Part shown: one piece after another, positions 15,484 to 21,499 of the stretch | Layout: each line of letters starts with the position of its first letter | Numbering within the stretch: position 1 is the first letter of the stretch | DNA from: a virus | IMG/VR virus record: IMGVR_UViG_3300001679_000074 | Span: 1-22,802 of that record | Direction: 5' to 3' (one strand) | DNA: 22,802 nucleotides | Program-made: the position numbers and the translations under genes | Notes under the pieces: generated by a model | Told to the model about the DNA's origin: nothing | The model's input: only the letters and a program-made list of their open reading frames with translations | Database searches by the model: none

Positions 15484-17509
15484 ATATCTCACTCGCTAAT
15501 TGCTTGAGGGTTTCTCTTGGGATGCTGTTTGAGTACGTGCGTACCATCTCCAGCATCTCTTGCTTGCCGTCAGCGAACTTGAGAAGCTTGCTCAAGTCGC
15601 CATAGAAACGGCGTGCTACGGCTCGCTGATCCGAAGCTCCGATCGTGTCTAATGCTTTGTCGAGGTCTCGAATGCGGATGGTCTTGCCGTTGGCTAAACG
15701 CTTGAGGCTCACGCTCCGCATTTCGTGTATGCAGCGGCTCGCCCTCTTGAGATCCTGAGTCTCATACTTGAGGGCTGGCCTAGGTTTGCTCTCTGCCTTC
15801 TCAGCGAGGTACTGAGCCTCTAGAGCCTTGATGCGATCGAAGGTCTTGCCTTCTCTCAGGATCTTCTCTGCTTCGTCCTGAGTCTCTGTCTCGGCTTCTG
15901 GATTCCTGGGCTCTGAAGGCTGGCCCTTCTGGGCAGCGATGCCCTCGATAAGCTCGCTGAATGCCTCGCTGATCGTGCCTGGATCCGCAAGTGGGAAACT
16001 CAAGAGGGCAAACAGTCTGCCCGCCTCTCGGGGGATGATGCCCTCTGCTACCCGTTCTGCGATCAGGACCAAGGAAGCAATCTGAGCACCGTTGAGTGCG
16101 GTTCTCTCTACGGCATCCTGACCCTCTGCAACAGGAGCTCCCGATACCTCAGCCTCATCAGACTCGGGCGTGATGGGCAGGAGGTTGTTGTTGCGGTAGA
16201 CCCGATCCCGAAGCTCGTTGTTCTCATCGTCCGGGGTGTCGATGCCAATGTACTTGAAGGCTGCGTTGCTGGACCATTGGCCCTCGTTGATGAGCTTGAG
16301 GGCCATATCTACCCGCTGGCGGGCAAGCTTGTTCATAATGGGCAGAGTCGAAGGATCGAAGAAACCAACAATGCGAGAGTCGGCGTGAACGTCCAGACTC
16401 TTTTCTAATGCAGCCTTGGTCAGAGCCGATAGCTTGCACTTCTTGGTCTTGCCCTTGGTCTCTGTCCTCCAGTCGTAGCGGTCTAATAGCTGCCCCTGGA
16501 ATACATCGCTGGCATTCTGGAGCATCGGCAGGAGGGTGTTCTCTGCGAAGCTTTCGAGTTGCTCAGTGGCAGCATCGTATTTAGCGTTATTCCAGTCGCC
16601 GGAAATAATCGGCGGCACAGAGTACAGCTTGTAAATGTCCTGCTCAGACATTTCTATCATCTTGTCAGCGAGCGAGTCCTTGAGGCTTGTATCGAGCTTC
16701 TTGATCTCATACTGACCCTGAGCAAACAGGACGCCATGCTTGCCCTTGCCCCCGAAGAGAACCTCATACTGATTCCTCATGGCCTTGAGGGATTGCGGGC
16801 TCATCGTTTCGGGCATGTTGATGATGGCCGATGGCATCGTGTGGTTTTCAAAGAAGCTGGCGGCATGGTCCCAGCCGTAGTAGTAGCTGGCGATCTCGTT
16901 TGAACCGGACAGAATCGGGCTGATACCACGGACTCCGCCCAATGCGAAGTTTCGGCCATAGAGCATGTTGGTAGATGATGCGAGTAACTGTGCCCCATTC
17001 GGGAAGTTGTACTGCCACTGGATTACGTCTGAAATGTCATTTGGATTTGCGGGCTGCTCTACTCTCAGCCGGAATGGGTCCAGGACTACAAGGCTGGTGG
17101 GCTTGCCCATGATGTCCTGGTCGTAGCTATCGCCTGTTGGCATGAAGACCGCATACTCGCCAGCTAAGAGATACCACGAATAGATGGCTTGTTTGAGTTG
17201 GTACTCGCTCCAGAATCGGCTTGGTTTATTTATAAGGTTGTGAAGTTCGCCTCCGATGATCTCGTTGCCCGTGACCCGATCGAACATGCGGAAGCGGGCT
17301 CTGGCTGCGTTGTCAGCAATCTTGGTGATTGCGTTTCTGATCGGAGCTACCTTGAGGTAATGCTCTTTGACAGAGAGTTGGCGGGCATTTCTTTGTGCTC
17401 GCTGGAAGATTTCATCGAAGCTGCCCGTTGCGTTGGCCGCATCGTTATCTACAACATCGGTAACGGCTTTCTCTAATGCCTTTCTCTTGAATATGTCTCG
17501 TAATCCCAT
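15437..17509 (-). CDS. Portal protein with long C-terminal extension, 690 aa
   Basis: The portal forms the dodecameric DNA channel at one capsid vertex. Residues about 1-420 follow the phage portal pattern: APIRNAITKIADNAARA near 54-70, HNLINKPSRFWSEYQLKQAI near 89-108, AGEYAVFMP, then YGRNFALGGVRGISPIL and AMRNQYEVLFGGKGKHGVLF, and the crown-side IYKLYSVPPIISGDWN. Residues 460-520 hold LNGAQIASLVLIAERVAEG with IPREAGRLF, a helical motif often seen at portal C-ends. Residues about 530-690 are an additional charged helical region ending in an acidic tail (QEDDNQDD). With 690 residues it is longer than the usual 400-550. It lies between terminase and protease; the start has AAGGAT six bases upstream of the ATG. 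Confidence 0.88.
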   Translation of the reverse strand: MGLRDIFKRKALEKAVTDVVDNDAANATGSFDEIFQRAQRNARQLSVKEHYLKVAPIRNAITKIADNAARARFRMFDRVTGNEIIGGELHNLINKPSRFWSEYQLKQAIYSWYLLAGEYAVFMPTGDSYDQDIMGKPTSLVVLDPFRLRVEQPANPNDISDVIQWQYNFPNGAQLLASSTNMLYGRNFALGGVRGISPILSGSNEIASYYYGWDHAASFFENHTMPSAIINMPETMSPQSLKAMRNQYEVLFGGKGKHGVLFAQGQYEIKKLDTSLKDSLADKMIEMSEQDIYKLYSVPPIISGDWNNAKYDAATEQLESFAENTLLPMLQNASDVFQGQLLDRYDWRTETKGKTKKCKLSALTKAALEKSLDVHADSRIVGFFDPSTLPIMNKLARQRVDMALKLINEGQWSSNAAFKYIGIDTPDDENNELRDRVYRNNNLLPITPESDEAEVSGAPVAEGQDAVERTALNGAQIASLVLIAERVAEGIIPREAGRLFALLSFPLADPGTISEAFSELIEGIAAQKGQPSEPRNPEAETETQDEAEKILREGKTFDRIKALEAQYLAEKAESKPRPALKYETQDLKRASRCIHEMRSVSLKRLANGKTIRIRDLDKALDTIGASDQRAVARRFYGDLSKLLKFADGKQEMLEMVRTYSNSIPRETLKQLASEIYETRKGNQEDDNQDD

Positions 17510-17521
17510 TTGAATCCTTGT

Positions 17522-18922
17522 TTAGAAACCTACCGCTATGCATCCGAAGTTCCTCACTTCCTCTGCTGCCTTGAGTGCTAACGCACATGACCAGAAGCAA
17601 TCGCCGTGACCATTGACGCTTCTGCCGTCGTAACTCATCGATCGAAACTTGTTGGTGACAGCCTGAACGCAAGTAACGTCTTCTCTGATATCGTTTCGAC
17701 CAGAGGGGAACGCAATCCTCCTATGCTCCGCATAGGCCCTCATCGTTTCGGCGAGGTCAGCCTTGTTTGGATTTGAGAACGTGTACCCCTTCACCTTGCC
17801 CGTTGTTTGCTTCAAATCCTCATAGATGGACAGCCCGAAACTGCCCTGATCCATGTAGCAGACAAAAACGTTTGGATGGTTGATCCATCGCCTAATAAAG
17901 CGTGTCTGCTCTGGCAGGCTGAGATTCAGGCTTGCGTTCTTGCCGCTGAGTACCGCTACATGCCGTGTAAAGAATTCCCTGCGTAGGTGTTCATCATCAA
18001 CGAGCGGGTTGTACCGCTCTTCGACCACCCAAACCACGGTCTGATCGGATTTCCCGAAATCGACTCCGATGTAGAGATCGTTGTAGCTTCTATCAAAGTC
18101 GAGGGGCGTATCTGTTCCCTCAACAATGGCAAGCTCGTTGTAGAGGTCTTTGCTGATAACCGTGCTGCCAGCCGCAACAGGCTCTAGCTCATATTCTTGC
18201 TTGAAGATCGTTTCGGAAACCGCTAGAGATCGTTTGAGTTCAGAGAGGAATGCCTCGTTGGTCTTCTCTAGATCGGGTAGGTATTGCTGATGATCGCCTG
18301 GAGTCTTGACAGCGAAGCCATCAGCTAGAGCATCGTGGATGCTGATTGAGTGGACTGAGTAGGAGCCGGGCTCGCCCTGATTCCGTTTGGCGTTCTGCAC
18401 CATGTCATAGAAGAATGTTTGTCCTCTATGGCTGGAGATAATGCAGAGGTTGCCCGCATAGCCCATGCCCGAGACAACTGGCCTTGCTGCTGCCAGTAGG
18501 TCTTGAGGCTGTTCGCTGAATGCGAATTCGTCAAGTATGACAGAGCCTGTGCATCCTCGGAGGGAATCGGGATCGCTCGAACATAGGACAACCGCCCCGC
18601 CATTGGTGAGCTTGATCTCTTTCTGCGTTGACTTCTTGAGGTCGATTACATCGCTGCCCACTTCGAGGTTGATGAGTTCCCCGAACTTGCGGACGTAATC
18701 GCCGAATTCCAAGGATCGCTGGAAGTTGTTTGATACGTAGTAAACTTTCTGCGGAGTCTCGATAGCCCACAGGAGTGCTTTGTAAGCAATGGCGAAAGAG
18801 ATACCGACTCGGCGTGATTTCTCGCAGAGTATGTACCTTGATTTGTCCGCAATGATCTTGTTCTGATAAGGTAGAAACTTGGTGTTGCGAATCTGTTGTA
18901 TCTGTTTCTTACTGAGCTTCAC
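17522..18922 (-). CDS. terL: Terminase large subunit, 466 aa
   Basis: This is the ATP-driven packaging motor and nuclease. The ATPase part has a variant Walker A, KSRRVGIS at about residues 35-42 (the KSR-x-GIS form seen in Mu gp28-like terminases), followed by a Walker B VILDE at 129-133 in SVILDEFAF. CIISSHRG at about 161-168 fits the coupling motif. The nuclease part begins with YIGVDFGKSDQTVV, Asp289 being the first metal ligand, and YMDQGSFG later could supply the second. The start codon is GTG 18922, after GAGAAGG. The gene begins inside the open extension that follows the small terminase and ends 12 bases before the portal start. Confidence 0.9.
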   Translation of the reverse strand: MKLSKKQIQQIRNTKFLPYQNKIIADKSRYILCEKSRRVGISFAIAYKALLWAIETPQKVYYVSNNFQRSLEFGDYVRKFGELINLEVGSDVIDLKKSTQKEIKLTNGGAVVLCSSDPDSLRGCTGSVILDEFAFSEQPQDLLAAARPVVSGMGYAGNLCIISSHRGQTFFYDMVQNAKRNQGEPGSYSVHSISIHDALADGFAVKTPGDHQQYLPDLEKTNEAFLSELKRSLAVSETIFKQEYELEPVAAGSTVISKDLYNELAIVEGTDTPLDFDRSYNDLYIGVDFGKSDQTVVWVVEERYNPLVDDEHLRREFFTRHVAVLSGKNASLNLSLPEQTRFIRRWINHPNVFVCYMDQGSFGLSIYEDLKQTTGKVKGYTFSNPNKADLAETMRAYAEHRRIAFPSGRNDIREDVTCVQAVTNKFRSMSYDGRSVNGHGDCFWSCALALKAAEEVRNFGCIAVGF

Positions 18923-19043
18923 CCTTCTCTTGGTCCGTTATGTTCTCTAGTTTGGGTTGCTCATCCTCTTTCCTCGGTAGAGAGGGAAGCTCATCCGGTT
19001 CATCGATGATGGATGCCTCGGCATCTTGAATGCCGAATAACTC
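18909..19043 (-). pseudogene. Open 44-codon acidic extension in frame with the small terminase, after its TAA
   Basis: After the TAA of the small terminase gene (19046-19044) the same frame stays open for 44 codons and stops at TAA 18911-18909, inside the start of the large terminase gene. It reads ELFGIQDAEASIIDEPDE and then a Lys/Glu/Pro-rich tail. The composition looks like the acidic tail of a real protein. The extension has no ATG, GTG or TTG start, so it could be made only by read-through. The chance of 44 open codons is not negligible, hence the modest confidence. Confidence 0.4.
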
Positions 19044-19481
19044 TTAGACTTTGATTGCTACCTCAACATCGCTCTTGGTGGTGATATCCACGTTGGAGCG
19101 GGATACGGGTTTACCGAATGCTCTGTTGAATAGCTCGCTGATTGCTCTGAGGGATACCTCGTCATTCTCGCTCATGGCTGTATTGACGAGCTTTGAAACG
19201 ATCTCTTCCCATGTAACAACATCGATGAGTTCGCCCATTACGTCTACTAAGTCGAGTGGAGGCGGCTTCTGGCCCTTATGCCTTCCCCACGTTTGCGAGC
19301 CTTTCATCAACGTTTTCTTGACTGGATGCCGGTAGATCACCCATCCGTCTTCATACTCTTCTTTGATGCATGGGACGTTCTCTGTCGGGTGAATGGTCTC
19401 TGATTTCTTGAGCAACTTGGGATTGAGGTGATAATCTTTCTTGTACCCGTACTTCAATTCGTCCGGTCGCCTGTTAGCCAT
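19044..19481 (-). CDS. Putative terminase small subunit, 145 aa
   Basis: The gene directly precedes the large terminase. The C-terminal part, DEVSLRAISELFNRAFGKPVSRSN followed by a short VDITTKSDVEVAIKV strand, has the pattern seen at the end of many small-terminase-like or DUF5681-type phage proteins (SELF-x-R-A-x-GKP; segments given here in two pieces, SLRAISELFNRAFGKP and SDVEVAIKV). The N-terminal half is basic (WGRHKGQKPPP) and may touch DNA. It overlaps the upstream gene by 8 bases. Its TAA is followed by an in-frame 44-codon acidic extension, described separately, so this may be a shortened form of the protein. The role is inferred from place and the C-terminal motif. Confidence 0.6.
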   Translation of the reverse strand: MANRRPDELKYGYKKDYHLNPKLLKKSETIHPTENVPCIKEEYEDGWVIYRHPVKKTLMKGSQTWGRHKGQKPPPLDLVDVMGELIDVVTWEEIVSKLVNTAMSENDEVSLRAISELFNRAFGKPVSRSNVDITTKSDVEVAIKV

Positions 19482-20304
19482 GATGCTTGTATCTCCGCTT
19501 TCTTTCGTAGATCGCTACAGCCTGCGGATGCTGACGCATCATGTTCGCTTTCCATACCGCCTCTACTAGTTCTCTGCTGTCTTGGCTATTCTGAGTTACA
19601 AGGCTCAATACCTCCTTGTAGTCGATTTGTCTGCTCCAATTGCCATAGCTGCAATTGAAGAGAACCATCTTGCTTGCGTTGTCAGAGAGAAACTCTGTCT
19701 GGGCATCAATCATCATCTGGCGGGTGTTGGTCTGGGCATACTGCCTGCCCCACTTCGGATGGTCGAAGCCGTACCGATAGCTGTCTTTCTCATAGTTTGC
19801 ATCCAGACCAAGACAGATGATCGGATAGAAACCAAGCCCATGAGCTATGACGACCGCCTGAGATCCAGACAGAACCGATGGCGTCTTGAGAACGTGGGTG
19901 GGGTCTTGGCCTTCCCATTCCGATGTAGACTCGGCTCGGGTCCGCCAGTAGTAGAAACCGCTCGTCTTGGACGTTGAGAGCCGATTCGAGGGTCTGCTCA
20001 GACTGGTGATAAGAAAGGTTCTACGCCCTTCTACGGCTGCTCTGAACCTGGGATACTGGAAGATGCCGTAGTCCTGGACCAAGACCATATCGGCGTTGTA
20101 TTGCTCGATAGCGTGATTGCAGGCGATGGTGAAGCAACCGGGTAGACCGTGGGCTTTCAGGCACTTACGGGCCGACTCTCCCCCACCGATGACAACGCAT
20201 GGCCCTCTGCATTGCTTTGAGAGAAGTCTGAGGGGAAGGCTCGTCTTAGGCAGATGAGGGTACAGAACGTAGGGATTGATGGTTTGTCCGCTTGCCCCCT
20301 TCAT
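19474..20304 (-). CDS. DUF115/MAF-like Rossmann protein (putative glycosyltransferase-like), 276 aa
   Basis: The N-terminal region has CVVIGGGESARKCLK (about 36-50), a glycine-rich nucleotide-binding turn, followed by TIACNHAIEQYNADMVLVQD with an Asn and an Asp in the positions typical of DUF115 and of Cst-type sialyltransferases (segments FTIACNHAI and ADMVLVQDYG). Then come SGSQAVVIAHGLGF and IICLGLDANYEKDSYRYGF (about 146-180), the SG-x-x-A-x-x-A-x-x-LG and LGxD signatures. Families with this layout include the flagellin-modifying motility accessory factors and sugar transferases using nucleotide-activated substrates. In phages such genes occur near terminase genes, possibly modifying surface glycans or virion proteins. 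The specific substrate is not known. Start overlaps the upstream stop as ATGA. Confidence 0.6.
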   Translation of the reverse strand: MKGASGQTINPYVLYPHLPKTSLPLRLLSKQCRGPCVVIGGGESARKCLKAHGLPGCFTIACNHAIEQYNADMVLVQDYGIFQYPRFRAAVEGRRTFLITSLSRPSNRLSTSKTSGFYYWRTRAESTSEWEGQDPTHVLKTPSVLSGSQAVVIAHGLGFYPIICLGLDANYEKDSYRYGFDHPKWGRQYAQTNTRQMMIDAQTEFLSDNASKMVLFNCSYGNWSRQIDYKEVLSLVTQNSQDSRELVEAVWKANMMRQHPQAVAIYERKRRYKHHG

Positions 20305-20606
20305 TCGTCCTCATCGGGTATCTCGTCTACGTATTCGCTGGCTTGCGTGAGGTAGTCGCCCTGATGGTCGGTGAAGTCGTCTAGAGCATCCTTGAGCTTT
20401 GCGATTTCTCCGGGGTCTGTCTGCTCTTCGAGACTCTTGAGGATGGCTGCTCTGCATTTTCTGCGCGCAGAAAGAAATGCAGAGAGGGGTGACTTGGAGT
20501 AGGCCCTGACATTTAGGGCTTTGCAGTGGGCAACGCAGAGGGCGTCCCTTGCATTCATGCGTAATGTGCTGTCGCAGTTCTCAACGATGATGCCGTACTG
20601 ATCCAT
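20301..20606 (-). CDS. Hypothetical protein, 101 aa
   Basis: The family is not recognised. The protein has four cysteines in the first half (ENCDST, LCVAHCKAL, RKCRAA), a basic Ala/Leu helical stretch (AFLSARRKCRAAILKSLEEQ) and an acidic end (YVDEIPDEDE). It is coupled on both sides: ATG overlaps the upstream stop as TAATG and its stop overlaps the next ATG as ATGA. That coupling supports a real gene. It lies in the pre-terminase segment, where small DNA-binding or regulatory proteins are frequent. A long palindrome lies inside the coding region. Confidence 0.62.
   Translation of the reverse strand: MDQYGIIVENCDSTLRMNARDALCVAHCKALNVRAYSKSPLSAFLSARRKCRAAILKSLEEQTDPGEIAKLKDALDDFTDHQGDYLTQASEYVDEIPDEDE
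20451..20483. repeat. Perfect 16-bp palindrome within a longer imperfect inverted repeat
   Basis: The core TTTCTGCGCGCAGAAA (20458-20473) is a perfect palindrome. The arms extend as TCTGCAT (20451-20457) and ATGCAGA (20477-20483) with a three-base bulge, giving 15 paired positions with no loop. It lies inside the 101 aa gene. A closely similar element lies at 21255-21274 in the divergent region. Confidence 0.75.
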
Positions 20607-21019
20607 TATCGAAGCTCATGTAGATCCTGATTCGCAATGGCCTCAATGCCCTGCGTATTACAGGTATCGTCAATATCTGACCATGCACCGAACGGGACTG
20701 CATAGACGGCATCATGCGAATCATCGGATGCCGGGGTTAGCTCGTAATCCAGAAAGAGCGTGTTGTAATAGTCGAGGATATTGAGAAAGCTTTTGGCTCT
20801 GTCTCTGGCGAGGTATGCCCATGACCCGCCTCGGGCGTCATACTCAAAGATCGTGGCCGACATTTGAGACAGAGAGGCGATGGCCTCGTTGAGCCTTTGG
20901 GTGCGGGTCTGCGTTGGTCTGACGACTCCCCACTCTGATACCGTTGAGCGGGATACGTGGTCTGGCTCGTACTCTCCGCTGTCGATGGCGTCCTGGAGGT
21001 CTTGGTTGTTGCGGGCCAT
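20606..21019 (-). CDS. Hypothetical protein, 137 aa
   Basis: No family is recognised. The protein starts MARNNQDLQDAIDSGEYEPD, has an Arg/Thr-rich segment with VRPTQTRTQRLNEAIASL (about 33-50), a helical middle (YLARDRAKSFLNILDYYNTLF) and an acidic, aromatic end. There is no signal peptide or membrane segment. The gene is coupled by TAATG to both neighbours, and this supports its reality. It is the second gene of the structural operon and may encode a small packaging-associated or head-related protein, but nothing in the sequence proves this. Confidence 0.62.
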   Translation of the reverse strand: MARNNQDLQDAIDSGEYEPDHVSRSTVSEWGVVRPTQTRTQRLNEAIASLSQMSATIFEYDARGGSWAYLARDRAKSFLNILDYYNTLFLDYELTPASDDSHDAVYAVPFGAWSDIDDTCNTQGIEAIANQDLHELR

Positions 21020-21222
21020 TAGAAGAGACCGCTGCCCACTTCAAGCTTGACAACTACTGATTGGTCAAGCTGTATGACCGTTTGTGCTGCTGCAACGAGA
21101 TTGTTGAGGGCGTTGGGATGGATGCCGTTATCGGCTTCGATGTGAAGCTGTTTCTTGCCTATTAGGTCTGGGGCGGTATCCGATATGCCCCCGTCTGCTG
21201 ATACGTAAGTGACTGATGCCAT
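21019..21222 (-). CDS. Hypothetical protein, 67 aa; first gene of the structural operon
   Basis: The family is not recognised. The start ATG 21222 is chosen because a perfect AGGAGG (21236-21231) lies eight bases upstream, the best ribosome site in the operon along with that of the 76 aa gene. The protein has an N-terminal strand (ASVTYVSADGG), an amphipathic middle (PNALNNLVAAAQTVIQL) and a strand at the end. The ribosome site lies within an 8-bp inverted repeat, so translation of this gene, and by coupling of the next ones, may be controlled. As the first gene on the minus strand it faces the divergent accessory block. Confidence 0.62.
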   Translation of the reverse strand: MASVTYVSADGGISDTAPDLIGKKQLHIEADNGIHPNALNNLVAAAQTVIQLDQSVVVKLEVGSGLF

Positions 21223-21224
21223 GG

Positions 21225-21252
21225 CTGTAACCTCCTAATTCATGGGTTACAG
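21225..21252 (-). promoter_or_regulatory. 8-bp hairpin enclosing the Shine-Dalgarno of the first structural gene
   Basis: CTGTAACC (21225-21232) and GGTTACAG (21245-21252) are perfect inverted repeats separated by 12 bases. In the minus-strand transcript the hairpin ends two bases before the ATG at 21222. The final GG of AGGAGG is in the stem and the rest of the ribosome site is in the loop. This may be an RNA switch for translation or a DNA operator for a dimeric regulator. Confidence 0.6.
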
Positions 21253-21254
21253 TC

Positions 21255-21274
21255 TTTTTCTGCGAGCAGAGAAA
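21255..21274. repeat. Inverted repeat related to the 20451-20483 palindrome
   Basis: TCTGC (21259-21263) and GCAGA (21266-21270) pair across GA, and flanking T- and A-runs extend the dyad to nine pairs with one T:G mismatch. The sequence TTTTCTGCGAGCAGA matches TTTTCTGCGCGCAGA at 20457 except for one base. It lies between the two divergent transcription units. I see no convincing -35/-10 pair in either direction in this gap. Confidence 0.5.
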
Positions 21275-21294
21275 TAATCCTCTACGCTGATGGC

Positions 21295-21494
21295 ATGGAT
21301 TCGCTCACCCAAACCATGCTGAGGCATCTAGAAGCTACAGAGGGCGGCGGTTCTGCTTCAGTGGTTGAGCTAGACGGGAAGGCTGTAGCAAGGTATCAGT
21401 CTGAGCGTGGGCAGATAATGCGGCAACAGGCACCGACAGCTACGATGCGGTCTGCAATCTGCTGCTGATGATGGGCTATGACATTGAGGGTTAG
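21295..21494 (+). pseudogene. Small plus-strand gene with apparent one-base frameshift (66 aa if restored)
   Basis: ATG 21295 opens a frame of 57 codons ending at TGA 21468 (MDSLTQTMLRHLEATEGG at the start). From the GGG at 21409-21411 the -1 frame gives a more protein-like continuation, ADNAATGTDSYDAVCNLLLM and then MGYDIEG, ending at TAG 21492-21494. Reading one G twice, or restoring one missing G, gives a single 66-residue protein. Its restored end carries the GAGGG ribosome site of the next gene, as in a coupled operon. The family is not recognised. It is too short and broken to assign a role. Confidence 0.5.
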
Positions 21495-21499
21495 GCAGT

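Noticed and set aside
21253-21294. Divergent sigma-70 promoters between the two gene blocks
   Set aside because: Only weak partial hexamers with wrong spacing are seen, so no promoter is annotated although one is expected somewhere upstream of each block.
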